Positions 18,086 to 27,545 of a stretch of 52,433 nucleotides of DNA are shown in pieces. The stretch is from contig JAMNZB010000054.1 in assembly GCA_023622515.1 (NCBI GenBank), positions 1 to 52,433 on the forward strand, given 5' to 3'. Positions within the stretch are counted from its first letter, which is position 1; every line of letters begins with the position of its first letter. Source of the DNA: Bacillota bacterium (lineage in GTDB: Bacteria; Bacillota; Clostridia; Saccharofermentanales; DTU023). Made by a program: the position numbers and the translations under genes. The notes under the pieces are model-generated. The model was not told the origin of the DNA and made no database searches. It saw only the letters and a list, made by a program, of their open reading frames with translations.

Positions 18086-19803
18086 TCTAATTCACCTCGT
18101 AGCCCTACCATTTCCTCAACCCCTTTACCTGCAGGTATCATAGGAAATACATTGGCCTCTTTTTCTACTATAAAGTTGATTAGCACGGGTTCATCAGATA
18201 CGATTAAGTCCTTCAACTCTGCATCTAATTTTGTCTTGCTGTCGATCTGGACCGATTTGATCCCGTAGGCTTCGCCGATTTTTACAAAATCCGGATTGTA
18301 TTGTAGGTTTACATAGGAATACCTGTTGTCGAAAAACAGCTCTTGCCACTGGCGGACCATACCCAGATAGGCGTTATTGATTATGAGAACTTTTACGGGC
18401 AGCTTGTATTCCACGAGCATCATCAACTGCTGGAAAGTCATTTGAAAGCCGCCGTCACCGGAAATGGAGACAACTTTTTGGTCCGGATTGGCCACTTGAG
18501 CACCTATGGCAGCAGGTAGGCCAAAGCCCATGGTACCAGCACCTCCGGAGGAAAGAAAAGCGTTCGGTTTTTCTATATCTAAGTATTGGGCACTCCACAT
18601 CTGATGCTGACCTACATCCGTAGCAATAATCGCGTCCCCTTTTAAGATGTCGTTTAAGGCATGGAGTACATATTGGGGTAAAAGGGTCTCACCCTCGCCG
18701 GCCGGTACCAGAATGGGATACTCCTCTCTCCAGCGGTTGCATTCCTCTACCCAGGCAGCAAAATTCAGTTCTTCTGCCTTAGCTAGCCCGGCATTAAAAT
18801 CTTTAAGCACCCTCTTCACATCTCCGACTATGGGTATATCAGGCTTAATATTTTTACCTATTTCTGCCGGATCAATGTCTACATGAATGATGTCCGCCTT
18901 ATTACAGAATTTGCAAGTATCACCGGTAATTCTGTCATCAAAGCGTATACCTAAAGCTATAACAAGGTCGGCATTATCTACGGCCAGATTGGCGTAAGCC
19001 GTTCCGTGCATACCAAGCATACCGTAGTTTAGTTGGTGGCTACTTGGAAAACAGCCAAGGCCGAGCAAGGTCGTTACCACAGGGATACCTGTCTTTTCTA
19101 CAAATTCCCCAAATTCTTTAACCGCCCCTGAAGCAGTGATTCCGGCACCGGCAATGATTACAGGTCTTTCAGCCTTTTTGATTTGCTTCAAGGCTCTTTT
19201 TATCTGCCCCGGATGCCCCTTGTAGGTAGGCATGTAGCCCTCCACGTTGAAACCTTTTTTATAAATTTTTTCAAACTCTTCCAGAGGAATTTCAGCGGTT
19301 TGTACATTTTTGGGTATATCGATTAAAACCGGCCCTTTTCTACCGGTGGTCGCTAAATGGTAAGCCTCCTGAACCACTGTAGGCAGCTTTCTTATATCCT
19401 TTACAAGGTAATTATTCTTCGTTATAGGAATGGTAATCCCTACTATGTCACTTTCCTGAAAGGCATCCTTACCAAGGAGACCACTATCCACCTGCCCTGT
19501 AATAGCAATCAAAGGTATGGAATCCATATAGGCCGTCATGATACCGGTAACCAAGTTTGTCGCCCCGGGGCCGGATGTGGCAAGGCACACCCCCACTCTT
19601 CCGCTTGACCTGGCATAACCGTCCGCCTCATGAGCAGCGCCCTGTTCATGTCTTGAGAGATAGTGGGTAATTTTGTCAAATTTATAAATTTCGTCGTAAA
19701 TGGGAATTACGGAGCCTCCGGGATATCCGAAGATATCCTTCACGCCCACGCGGCTTAAACATTCAAGCAGTATACGTCCTCCGTTTATCATATCCTTTGC
19801 CAT
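18082..19803 (-). CDS. ilvB: Acetolactate synthase large subunit
   Basis: This 573-residue thiamine-diphosphate enzyme condenses pyruvate with pyruvate or 2-oxobutyrate. Marks are FGYPGGSVIPIYDEI at the N-terminus with the catalytic Glu in LSRHEQGAAHEADGYAR, FAD-binding central domain GIRFDDRITG, and the ThDP motif ISGDGGFQMTFQQ to VLIINNAYLGMVRQWQ near residue 450-480. The Trp in VRQWQ is typical of anabolic, FAD-dependent enzymes. An AGGGGGG site precedes the ATG. Confidence 0.96.
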   Translation of the reverse strand: MAKDMINGGRILLECLSRVGVKDIFGYPGGSVIPIYDEIYKFDKITHYLSRHEQGAAHEADGYARSSGRVGVCLATSGPGATNLVTGIMTAYMDSIPLIAITGQVDSGLLGKDAFQESDIVGITIPITKNNYLVKDIRKLPTVVQEAYHLATTGRKGPVLIDIPKNVQTAEIPLEEFEKIYKKGFNVEGYMPTYKGHPGQIKRALKQIKKAERPVIIAGAGITASGAVKEFGEFVEKTGIPVVTTLLGLGCFPSSHQLNYGMLGMHGTAYANLAVDNADLVIALGIRFDDRITGDTCKFCNKADIIHVDIDPAEIGKNIKPDIPIVGDVKRVLKDFNAGLAKAEELNFAAWVEECNRWREEYPILVPAGEGETLLPQYVLHALNDILKGDAIIATDVGQHQMWSAQYLDIEKPNAFLSSGGAGTMGFGLPAAIGAQVANPDQKVVSISGDGGFQMTFQQLMMLVEYKLPVKVLIINNAYLGMVRQWQELFFDNRYSYVNLQYNPDFVKIGEAYGIKSVQIDSKTKLDAELKDLIVSDEPVLINFIVEKEANVFPMIPAGKGVEEMVGLRGELE

Positions 19804-19833
19804 TTGCCCCCCTTATTTAAGCTAATATTATTA

Positions 19834-19881
19834 TGCGTCTACTTATCTGCGTTCAGGTGCGTCTACTTATCTATGTTCAGG
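19834..19881. repeat. 24-bp tandem duplication at the ilvA 3' end
   Basis: Two adjacent 24-base copies (19834-19857 and 19858-19881) differ at two bases. Copy 2 covers the last codons and stop of ilvA; copy 1 repeats them, including the stop, just beyond. Since 24 is eight codons, the copy would read as LNADK then stop in the same frame. Confidence 0.9.
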
Positions 19882-21137
19882 CAGTTGATAACATAGCCTT
19901 TTTCCAACATTTTCCTGGTAATCAGCTCTATATGCTCGTGGCCATAGGTCTCTACGGTTACGACTAGCTCCACGTCGTGGAATCGGTCTAAATTTTTGAA
20001 CTGATTATGGTCAAGCTTGATAACATTCGCATTCAACTCTGTTAAAACTCTTGATACATTGAGAAGTTCTCCGGGCTTGTCCGGTAAATCAACAGCAAAG
20101 GTGAAAATTCTGCCCCTCTCTACCAGCCCCTTCCCTATCATGGAAGAGATAGTCAGCACGTCTATATTTCCTCCACTCAGTATGGATACTATTTTTTTGT
20201 CCTTTACTTTCAGTTTTTTGATGCCGGCTAAGGCAAGTATTCCTGCGTTTTCCCCTATGACCTTGTGGGTTTCCGCCAGTAAAAGAAAAGACTCCATAAG
20301 TTCATAGTCCGATACCGTGATAATGTCGTCTACATATTTTTTAATGTACTCATAGGTAATATCACCGATTTTTTTAACGGCTGTACCATCTGCTATAGTG
20401 ATACACTCGCTCAGCTCTACCGGTTTTCCCGCCTTCAGAGCCGCTTTAGCACTTGCCGCTCCCTGCGGCTCAACACCAATTACCTTGACAAGAGGACTCT
20501 TGAGCTTTGCGGCGCTGGCAATACCTGAAATCAGGCCTCCGCCTCCCAGGGGAACCAGGATAATATCAGGCTCGGGCACTTCTTCCAGCAGCTCCAAGGC
20601 TATGGTTCCCTGGCCTTCTATAACATCTTCGTCATCAAAAGGATGTACAAAAGTGTAGCCCTGTTCTTTTTGTAATTCCAGGGCTTTTTCATAAGCCTCG
20701 TCGTAGACTTCTCCCTCCAGCACAAGTTCTGCTCCGTATTTTTTTGTTGCCTCAACCTTAATCAGAGGTGTATATTTGGGCATGACGATAACGGCTTTTA
20801 CACCTAATTTTTGTGCTGCAAAGGCTACGCCCTGTGCGTGATTACCGGCTGATGAAGCAATGACTCCTCGCAACTTTTCCGTATCAGAAAGTTTTGCCAT
20901 CTTGTTGTAGGCCCCCCTGATTTTGAAAGAACCGGTCCTTTGCAAATTTTCAGGCTTAATATATACTTCATTACCGGTCTCTTCCGAAAACACCGAACTC
21001 TGGATGAGTTTTGTTTTGTTGATGACCGTATCCAGCCTCTCTCTTGCTTCTATATAGTTATACAGTTGATGGTATTTCAAGTTTTCTGTCTCCCCCATTT
21101 TTTTTGTAACTTTAAAATAGAAGTTAGCCGGTAGCAC
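19863..21137 (-). CDS. ilvA: Threonine ammonia-lyase (threonine dehydratase) with ACT domain
   Basis: This PLP enzyme turns threonine into 2-oxobutyrate, the entry to isoleucine synthesis. RTGSFKIRGA holds the PLP lysine, SAGNHAQGVA and VPLGGGGLISG are PLP-phosphate loops, and residues about 330-424 form an ACT domain (FAVDLPDKPGELLNVS). The start is uncertain: GTG at 21137 and ATG at 21098 both lack a good ribosome binding site; homology favours one near MGETENLKY (21098). The gene follows ilvD by 16 bases and shows the 3' duplication described at 19834-19881. Confidence 0.92.
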   Translation of the reverse strand: MLPANFYFKVTKKMGETENLKYHQLYNYIEARERLDTVINKTKLIQSSVFSEETGNEVYIKPENLQRTGSFKIRGAYNKMAKLSDTEKLRGVIASSAGNHAQGVAFAAQKLGVKAVIVMPKYTPLIKVEATKKYGAELVLEGEVYDEAYEKALELQKEQGYTFVHPFDDEDVIEGQGTIALELLEEVPEPDIILVPLGGGGLISGIASAAKLKSPLVKVIGVEPQGAASAKAALKAGKPVELSECITIADGTAVKKIGDITYEYIKKYVDDIITVSDYELMESFLLLAETHKVIGENAGILALAGIKKLKVKDKKIVSILSGGNIDVLTISSMIGKGLVERGRIFTFAVDLPDKPGELLNVSRVLTELNANVIKLDHNQFKNLDRFHDVELVVTVETYGHEHIELITRKMLEKGYVINCLNIDK

Positions 21138-21153
21138 TATTACTCATATTTCT

Positions 21154-22720
21154 CTAGATTAGCTCAATAGCTCCCCTAGCTGCTGATGACACATTCGCCG
21201 CATACTTCTGCAAGTATCCTTTGAGTTCCGGCTTGTGTGGTTTAAGCTTTGCCCTTCTTCTGATAATTTCCTCGTCCGATACTAAGAGACTGATTTTTCT
21301 GTTCGGTATATCTATCTCAATCTGATCGCCATCTTCTACTATGGCTATATTTCCGCCTGCTGCCGCCTCCGGTGATACATGACCTATAGAGGCCCCTCGC
21401 GTGGCTCCCGAGAATCGACCATCGGTAATAAGGGCCACTTCAGAACCCAGGCCCATACCCGTAATCATGGAAGTGGGGGTAAGCATTTCCCGCATACCCG
21501 GACCACCTTTCGGTCCTTCGTAGCGGATGACCACAACATCAGCTTTTTCAATCTTGCCCCCTCTTATTGCCTCTACTGCTTCTTCTTCACTCTCAAAGAC
21601 CTTGGCCGGTCCCCTGTGCTTCAACATCTCAGGGGCTACCATGCCCTCCTTGACGACACAGCCCTCCGGAGCGAGATTACCCTTGAGTACGGCTATACCG
21701 CCTGTGGGATACCAGGGATTGTCAAAACTTCTGATTATATCGGAATCAGCCACTCTCGCCTCCTTGGCAATTTCTCCCTGGCTTTTCAAGGCCACGGTCT
21801 TGGCAGCCGAATGGATACAGCCGTTCTCATTCAAGACCTTAATAACTCCCGAAACTCCTCCGGCAAAATATAAATCTTCTATGAAATAGTCACTCGCCGG
21901 GGCCAGTTTGCAAATCTGCTTGGTTTGATGGGCGATCCTGTCAAAATCATCCATTTTCAAAAGCTTCCTTGGTCATGATATCTAAGGGTTTTAGATCTTC
22001 TTTCAGAATCTTTACGATTTGTTCTCCTGTAAGCTTGGCAAGTCGCAGTCTTTCAGAATACACAGCCGGCACAGTCCCGTTACCGGGTAAGGCCATACCC
22101 AGACCTTCCGTCAGACAGTTCATGGTGTTGGCTGTAAACATACCGGCGCAAGAACCGCAGGTGGGGCAAATATTATCTTCTATTTCCCTAAATTCTTCTT
22201 CGCTCATTTGCCCCGCTTCGTAGGCACCCACCGCCTCAAAAGCCTGGCTCAGTCCCACTTTTTTCCCCCTATGCCGTCCTGCGAGCATAGCGCCGCCACT
22301 AATAAGTATGGAAGGAATATTGAGCCTTGCTGCAGCCATCAACATGCCCGGCACAATCTTATCGCAACTGCATACAAAGACCAGGGCATCAAATTGGGTA
22401 GCCATAGCCACCGCCTCTATGGAATCGGCAATAATACCTCTCGTAACAAGAGAATATTTCATCCCTATGTGATTCATAGCCAGACCGTCACACATGCCTA
22501 TGGTGTTAAACTCCATAGGTATGCCACCGGCATTTCTAATGCCGTCCTTGACGGACTGCACCAGGGTATTCAGATGCATATGGCCCGGAATAATCTCATT
22601 ATAAGAATTGGCTATGCCTATTATGGGCTTGCCCATTTCGCTATCAGTAAAACCCAGGGCTTTAAGTAAGGTTCTATGGGGTAATCTAGCCTTACCTTTA
22701 CTTAGATTATCGCTTCTCAT
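21154..22720 (-). pseudogene. ilvD: Dihydroxyacid dehydratase, disrupted by an internal deletion/frameshift
   Basis: The N-terminal half (257 codons, to 21947) and C-terminal half (from about 21960) are in different frames, and together they lack about 30 residues. The N-part stops after [11 protein letters not shown]-like sequence (KEAFENG, then TGA); the C-part resumes at [20 protein letters not shown]. Missing is the block that in IlvD holds DMALGxSTN and the adjacent His, including one Fe-S cysteine. Remaining marks are present ([46 protein letters not shown]). Both halves meet in a GAAAATGGATGAT junction, as expected from deletion between short GAAAATG repeats. The product is almost certainly inactive. 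Confidence 0.88.
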
Positions 22721-23098
22721 ACTAGATCTTCCTCCTCTTATTAAACTTGTTACTGTATAAAGTTATTGCCTTATGCAAAAGCGTTTTATTAATTCTGCTT
22801 AAAGAATATAAATACACTTAAATTACTTTATTTTAGCAGTTCTTTTAACAGCTAAAATAAAATTTCCAATAATCATAACAAATTTTAGTGAATAATCCAG
22901 GCTTTTTATTATAAATATTCTACAAAAAGCATAAACTTTAGCAAATTTGCCCTTTGTCCAGTTTATTGAAAATAAATACAGAATTTTTGTACACAAAAGA
23001 GAGCATTTTGCATGCTCTCCGGAAAATACTTGGCTATTTTGTTTGGTAAAGGCGCTTAAAGCAGCCGGTAGCTTAAGTAAAAAACAATGCTTTTTTCT
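22721..23098 (-). promoter_or_regulatory. ilvD operon leader region
   Basis: This gene-free stretch holds a minus-strand TATAAT (22908-22913) without a good -35, and an 11-bp inverted repeat with one mismatch at 22831-22857. AGGAGGAAG lies before ilvD. A weak second -10 (near 22760) is possible. I see no T-box specifier or antiterminator motif. A 17-codon frame at 22823-22876 has six Ile/Leu/Val residues but no ribosome binding site. The terminator of the next operon lies at 22994-23019. Confidence 0.35.
22994..23019 (-). terminator. Terminator downstream of the ABC pair at 23-26.6 kb
   Basis: Perfect 8-bp stem GAGAGCAT / ATGCTCTC with a 5-base loop; on the minus strand it is followed by TTTTGTGT. 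It lies 80 bases after the stop at 23099. Confidence 0.75.
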
Positions 23099-24826
23099 CT
23101 AGACGATTTTATTTTGCTTGGTCCAAAGCCTGTAAAATAAGCCTTTTTTCTGTATCAATGCCTCGAAGTTCCCTTCTTCTACAATTTCCCCCTCGTCTAA
23201 GACAAGGATTTTATCCGCATCGGCCACAGTCCGCAGCCTATGCGCTATGGTTATCACCGTCTTGTCCTTAATCAGGTTCGATAAGGCCTCTTGGAAGCGA
23301 GCCTCGTTTTCAGCGTCCATACTGGCCGACGCCTCATCCAGTATTATGATTGGGGCATCCTTCAAGATGGCTCTGGCTATAGAAATCCTCTGCCTTTCTC
23401 CCCCCGAAAGTAATCTGCCGTCTTCACCAATTAAAGTTTCATAGCCTTGGGGCAAAAGACGAATGAAGTCGTGGGCCATAGCTGCCTTACAGGCTTCTAC
23501 AACCTCTGAATCCGTTGCTTCCGGCTTGCCAATTCGAACATTTTCCATCACGCTATTATTAAATAAGACCACATTTTGAAAAACCATGGCGTAATACTTA
23601 TATAGATGTTCAGGTTCAATGCCGGAAATATCCTGCCCCCCAAGGCGCACAACCCCTTCTTGGGGATCCCAAAATCGTATAGCCAGCCTGGCTAAACTGG
23701 ATTTTCCTGAGCCGGAAGGGCCCACAAGTGCTGTTACCTCACCTTGTTTTATACTCAAGTTTATATCTTTTAGTGCATAGCCCTCATCTTCATAAGAAAA
23801 GCTAACCCCTTCAAAGTCTATGTCAAAATTAGTGATTTGCAGGTCTTCCCCCTCCATAGTTGACATAGCTCTAATTTCTTTCATCCTGCTAATGGGAATC
23901 TCCATCATAATGAGTTGCATAACGGAAGGTATAATCGCCCTTATCGGTTCGTAAACTATAAAGGATACAATTAGCAGGGGAACAAAAGCGGTCAGACCGA
24001 TGGCCTCCTTTTGATAAGCTTGAACCAAGACATAGGTAGAGCTAAGACTGCCAAGGGTAAGAATACTGTTCAAGGGTGCCATTAAAGCCCCCATACTGGC
24101 TTCACTTTTGGTGTGGGCCTTAAATTCCTTGTCCAGTTCCTTGCGGAAATCTTCTCTTACTTGGTCCTTTATTTTATAGGCCTTGATGTCTAAAATGTTA
24201 TCCAGGCCTTCCTGAATCCTATCTGCCACTACCCGCTTTTGCCTAGAGTGCTTCCATTCATTTTCAGACAACTTATTTTTTGCTAACAGGATTAGGCCGG
24301 CCACCACGGCCACAGGCCAATACATGGCGAGGGCGAGCTTAGGACTAAATAGGAGATAGCCTACAAAGATGATGGTCACTGAAATAAATGAACCGAAAAA
24401 TTGGGGAATAGAATGGGAATAAGCTTCCTCTATTATCGTTACATCGCCAAGAATCCTTGCCGTTAAATCAGCAATATCTTTCTTTTCAAAAAAAGACAGG
24501 GGCAATTTCCGTATTCTTTCCGCCGTGTCCACCCTAATCCTAGTAGACTCCCGATAGGTGTTATAAAAGGCGGCATTGTACTGGAAGCGATGGACTATAT
24601 ATTGCAAGATTGATATTAGGCCCAGGCCAATGAAATAATGAAGAAAAGAGTAGCCGGCTGAAATATTAAGAATATGAATCTCTATCGATTCCGCAATAAA
24701 GAAGATGGCCATCCCGTAGGGCAGAATCCTGGCAAGATTAAGGAGGGCAGATAAAAAGCCGGCTTTTAAAATATTTTTCACTCCCCGATCAGACAGCAAA
24801 AACTTTTCTTGTAAGGATTTAAGCAT
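23099..24826 (-). CDS. ABC exporter-type half-transporter (permease-ATPase fusion), pair 1 member B
   Basis: This 575-residue protein has six membrane segments (residues about 20-300) and a C-terminal ATPase: Walker A GPSGSGKSS near 368, signature LLSGGERQR near 475, Walker B IIILDEAS, and switch His in ITIAHRL. Its start overlaps the preceding gene by eight bases with GGAGG upstream, so the two form a heterodimer. The pair resembles IrtAB/YbtPQ-type transporters, which have an exporter fold but may import chelated iron. Substrate is inferred from context only. Confidence 0.87.
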   Translation of the reverse strand: MLKSLQEKFLLSDRGVKNILKAGFLSALLNLARILPYGMAIFFIAESIEIHILNISAGYSFLHYFIGLGLISILQYIVHRFQYNAAFYNTYRESTRIRVDTAERIRKLPLSFFEKKDIADLTARILGDVTIIEEAYSHSIPQFFGSFISVTIIFVGYLLFSPKLALAMYWPVAVVAGLILLAKNKLSENEWKHSRQKRVVADRIQEGLDNILDIKAYKIKDQVREDFRKELDKEFKAHTKSEASMGALMAPLNSILTLGSLSSTYVLVQAYQKEAIGLTAFVPLLIVSFIVYEPIRAIIPSVMQLIMMEIPISRMKEIRAMSTMEGEDLQITNFDIDFEGVSFSYEDEGYALKDINLSIKQGEVTALVGPSGSGKSSLARLAIRFWDPQEGVVRLGGQDISGIEPEHLYKYYAMVFQNVVLFNNSVMENVRIGKPEATDSEVVEACKAAMAHDFIRLLPQGYETLIGEDGRLLSGGERQRISIARAILKDAPIIILDEASASMDAENEARFQEALSNLIKDKTVITIAHRLRTVADADKILVLDEGEIVEEGNFEALIQKKGLFYRLWTKQNKIV

Positions 24827-26603
24827 TTTTCACCCTCCATTTCACTGTTTTTTTGTATTCTTCATAGAGTTTTTTGTACTCTTTACATTCCTCAATTAAT
24901 AGATCATGAGGGCCACTTCCAATAATTTGCCCACCCTCCAGCATAATAATTTCATCGAAGGATTCAGCGGAATTTAGGCGGTGGAGAATCATGATGGTGG
25001 TTTTATTTTCTTTAAGCTTATTGATGGCCTCCAGTATCTCTGCCTCATTGTCCGCATCCACAAAGGCCATGGCTTCATCTAAGAGAAGTATGGGGCTGTC
25101 TTTCAAAAATGCTCTGGCCAGGGCAATCCTCTGAACTTCGCCGGCGGAAAAATAAGTTCCCTCGGACCCGTAGCCGGTGTGGACTCCCTGCTCCAAAGAT
25201 TCTACAAATTCCAAGGCATTGGCTTTCTCCAAGGCCAACTTTACCTCCTCTTCACTCTTGTCCAAGTCATACATTCTTACATTTTCCAAAATAGAGTCTT
25301 TGACCAGTCTTTGTTTTTGGAAGACCATATTGATTCTGTCAAAGATGTCCTCTTCCGACATTCTTTTGATATTTTCCCCGTCGATATAGATGGCTCCACT
25401 ATCCAGGTCAAAGAATCTGGCGATTAAGTTGACTAAAGTCGTCTTTCCCGACCCGCTTTTACCCACTAAAGCATAGGATTTTCCAAACTCAAAGCTATAA
25501 GACAAGTCCTTTATCACCTGTCTTTTGCCGTCATAGGAAAAACTGACCTCATCAAGATGTATAGATGCCTCCTTATCCGGAAACATATCCTTCTCCTGAG
25601 AGTTTTCTGCAACGGGCAAGGCTTCATTCTCTAATATCTCGTTAATTTTCCCTAGAGCAATATTCAAATTACCCATTCCGGTCGCCAATTTTACCAGCCT
25701 CATAAGACTCATATTAAAAATAATAGCTATTAAAATATAAAAAATCGCATCAACTATAAGGGCTAAGGGATTCGCGGCAGTCGGAAGGAAAAGAATGCAG
25801 GCAATGGCTATGAGCATATAGGGGAGGTATAGGGCTATATTCATTAAGATATAAGGGTTTCTGAAACTAATGGTGTAGTCCAGGCAATAGTCCTCATAAT
25901 CCTTTATGGCCTTATAAAAACGATTAAAACTCCAAACAGATTGCTGAAAAACCTTAACCACAGGAATTCCTCGAAAATACTCTACCCCTTCACTATTAAT
26001 ATTTTCTAAAGCATACTGATACTGCTCCATTTTTTTCTTACCGGAGGAAGAAAAAGAAGATTTGAGGGCCAACATAGCGAGAACAAGGCAGAATATCAGA
26101 ATAAGAGCAAATCGAAAATCCACCACAAACATGGAGACTAGGACAATTAGAGGAATCAAGACTCCGGGAACCAGGTCCGGAAACTGGTGGGCAATAAAGG
26201 AGTGAGTCAGGGCCGCATTATCATCGATAATCTTCCTCAGCCTTCCGGATTCTCGGGATTGAAAGTAGCCCAAAGGCAAGTCCAAAATATGGGAAAAACT
26301 AACTTCTCTCAGGCCGTTTTCAACATCAAAAGCCATCACATGAGCCAGGATTGATGCCGTAAAAGCACAAAAAGTAGATAATATTTGTGAAAAGACGGCC
26401 CACAAAATGTAACGGCTAATCAATCCGGAATTAAATTCCGGAAAGGAAAAAAGGATACTCCTGATAATCTTCCACAGGAAGTAAATAGGCAGCAAGGAAG
26501 TAAGGGCTGTGACAACTTGTAATAGCAGACAAGGCAAAAGATATTTACTCTTGGACCTGCCATATTTTTTAATTATTTTAATAATGGATTCTTTCTTTTG
26601 CAC
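24819..26603 (-). CDS. ABC exporter-type half-transporter, pair 1 member A (degenerate signature)
   Basis: This 594-residue half-transporter has six membrane segments and an ATPase with Walker A GKSGSGKTT near residue 384, signature YFSAGEVQR near 485 in place of LSGGQ, and Walker B ILLLDEAMAFVD. The FSAGE variant recurs in the member at 34471. I use the GTG at 26603 with GAGGGGG 7 bases upstream; the longer frame from 26660 would cross the operator region. It is the first gene of its operon. Confidence 0.86.
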   Translation of the reverse strand: MQKKESIIKIIKKYGRSKSKYLLPCLLLQVVTALTSLLPIYFLWKIIRSILFSFPEFNSGLISRYILWAVFSQILSTFCAFTASILAHVMAFDVENGLREVSFSHILDLPLGYFQSRESGRLRKIIDDNAALTHSFIAHQFPDLVPGVLIPLIVLVSMFVVDFRFALILIFCLVLAMLALKSSFSSSGKKKMEQYQYALENINSEGVEYFRGIPVVKVFQQSVWSFNRFYKAIKDYEDYCLDYTISFRNPYILMNIALYLPYMLIAIACILFLPTAANPLALIVDAIFYILIAIIFNMSLMRLVKLATGMGNLNIALGKINEILENEALPVAENSQEKDMFPDKEASIHLDEVSFSYDGKRQVIKDLSYSFEFGKSYALVGKSGSGKTTLVNLIARFFDLDSGAIYIDGENIKRMSEEDIFDRINMVFQKQRLVKDSILENVRMYDLDKSEEEVKLALEKANALEFVESLEQGVHTGYGSEGTYFSAGEVQRIALARAFLKDSPILLLDEAMAFVDADNEAEILEAINKLKENKTTIMILHRLNSAESFDEIIMLEGGQIIGSGPHDLLIEECKEYKKLYEEYKKTVKWRVKNA

Positions 26604-26651
26604 GTCTATTCCCCCTCTCGGCAGCCGGAATTGTAAAAATGCCTGCATCCG

Positions 26652-26669
26652 CTTAGCCAAGGACTAAAG
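26652..26669. promoter_or_regulatory. Weaker second operator-like copy (TTAGCC-type)
   Basis: CTTAGCCAAGGACTAAAG resembles the operator at 26693-26710 with altered spacing and two mismatched pairs. It lies in the 5' untranslated region of the same operon. Confidence 0.3.
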
Positions 26670-26692
26670 CTGGCACCGCTACAAGTTAAGCC

Positions 26693-26710
26693 AGTTAGCC
26701 TTGGCTAACT
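26693..26710. promoter_or_regulatory. Shared operator copy 1 (GTTAG-N6-CTAAC)
   Basis: AGTTAGCCTTGGCTAACT is a perfect 18-bp palindrome (8-bp arms, TT centre). It starts 8 bases beyond the -10 of the promoter at 26719-26747, over the transcription start. Two more copies precede the other operons of the island. Confidence 0.75.
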
Positions 26711-26718
26711 ATGCTGGT

Positions 26719-26747
26719 ATTATACTCCCATCATTTTTTCTTTTCAA
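26719..26747 (-). promoter_or_regulatory. Promoter of ABC pair 1 operon
   Basis: Minus-strand TTGAAA (26742-26747), 17-base spacer, TATAAT (26719-26724). The rest of the 26604-26852 stretch holds the two operator-like sites and nothing else I recognise. Confidence 0.8.
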
Positions 26748-26852
26748 GGGATTTTTAATTTTTTCGATTAATGCTAAATGGCAACTTAAACAGAAATTCA
26801 ATTCTCTACAATGTTATTTGTTTTCATCAGACTACTATTTCTCCAAACCCTA

Positions 26853-27479
26853 TCAACTTTTGCTGATAACAGCTATGGCGCAAGGAATTCGGCCATCAAC
26901 CTTAAGGTATTCTACATTTTCAAAACCGGCATCCAGAAAGAATTGTTGATAGGATGAAAAGGTGAATTTTTCTCCAACCACCAGGCCAATTTTTCTTAGC
27001 ATCCGGACAAAAACATTTTCTTTGCCTTGAGGATTTTTACTGATATAGGTGGGAATGATGACTTTTCCGCCCGAACGACAAGTGCGCACCAGTTCTTTTA
27101 AACCGGCCTGCGGCTCATCCAGAAGATGGATAACATTTGCGGCAACAACTTTGTCGAAAGTATTATCCTCAAAGTCAAGCCGGCTTACATCGGCTAAAGC
27201 AAAGTCAACATTGCTATGAGGGCTACATTTTACTTTCGCCTTACGCAACATATTGTTTGAATAATCAGTCGCAATAAGCCTTTTGCATTTGGCGGCTATA
27301 ACTCCGGTCAGCATCCCCGTACCACAGGCACACTCCAAAACAAAATCAGAAGCTGAAAACATAGCTTCCATTTCCTTTATCAAATTCTTGTGCGTTCGCC
27401 TATTGATTAAATAAACGAAAATGTCGTAGACATGGGCCACAAAATCCCAGGACACTGTTTTTTTCTTCCTATTTGCCAT
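26853..27479 (-). CDS. Class I SAM-dependent methyltransferase
   Basis: This 208-residue protein has the methyltransferase motif I VLECACGTGML near residue 50, motif II LIATDYSNNMLRKA, and VVAANVIHLLDEP near 115, similar to UbiE/MenG-like enzymes. The start MANRKKKTVSWDFVAHVYD is typical. It ends the operon that begins at 31520. The substrate is unknown; a small molecule made or handled by the transport island is possible. It is 67 bases from the next gene. Confidence 0.8.
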   Translation of the reverse strand: MANRKKKTVSWDFVAHVYDIFVYLINRRTHKNLIKEMEAMFSASDFVLECACGTGMLTGVIAAKCKRLIATDYSNNMLRKAKVKCSPHSNVDFALADVSRLDFEDNTFDKVVAANVIHLLDEPQAGLKELVRTCRSGGKVIIPTYISKNPQGKENVFVRMLRKIGLVVGEKFTFSSYQQFFLDAGFENVEYLKVDGRIPCAIAVISKS

Positions 27480-27545
27480 ATTTCCTCACACCACAAATAT
27501 CCACTTCTTATTCAGCGATTTGATAAATTCGATTAATTACTCTGA

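Noticed and set aside
22721-23098. T-box leucine leader before ilvD
   Set aside because: I found no specifier loop, no conserved antiterminator bulge and no terminator before ilvD.
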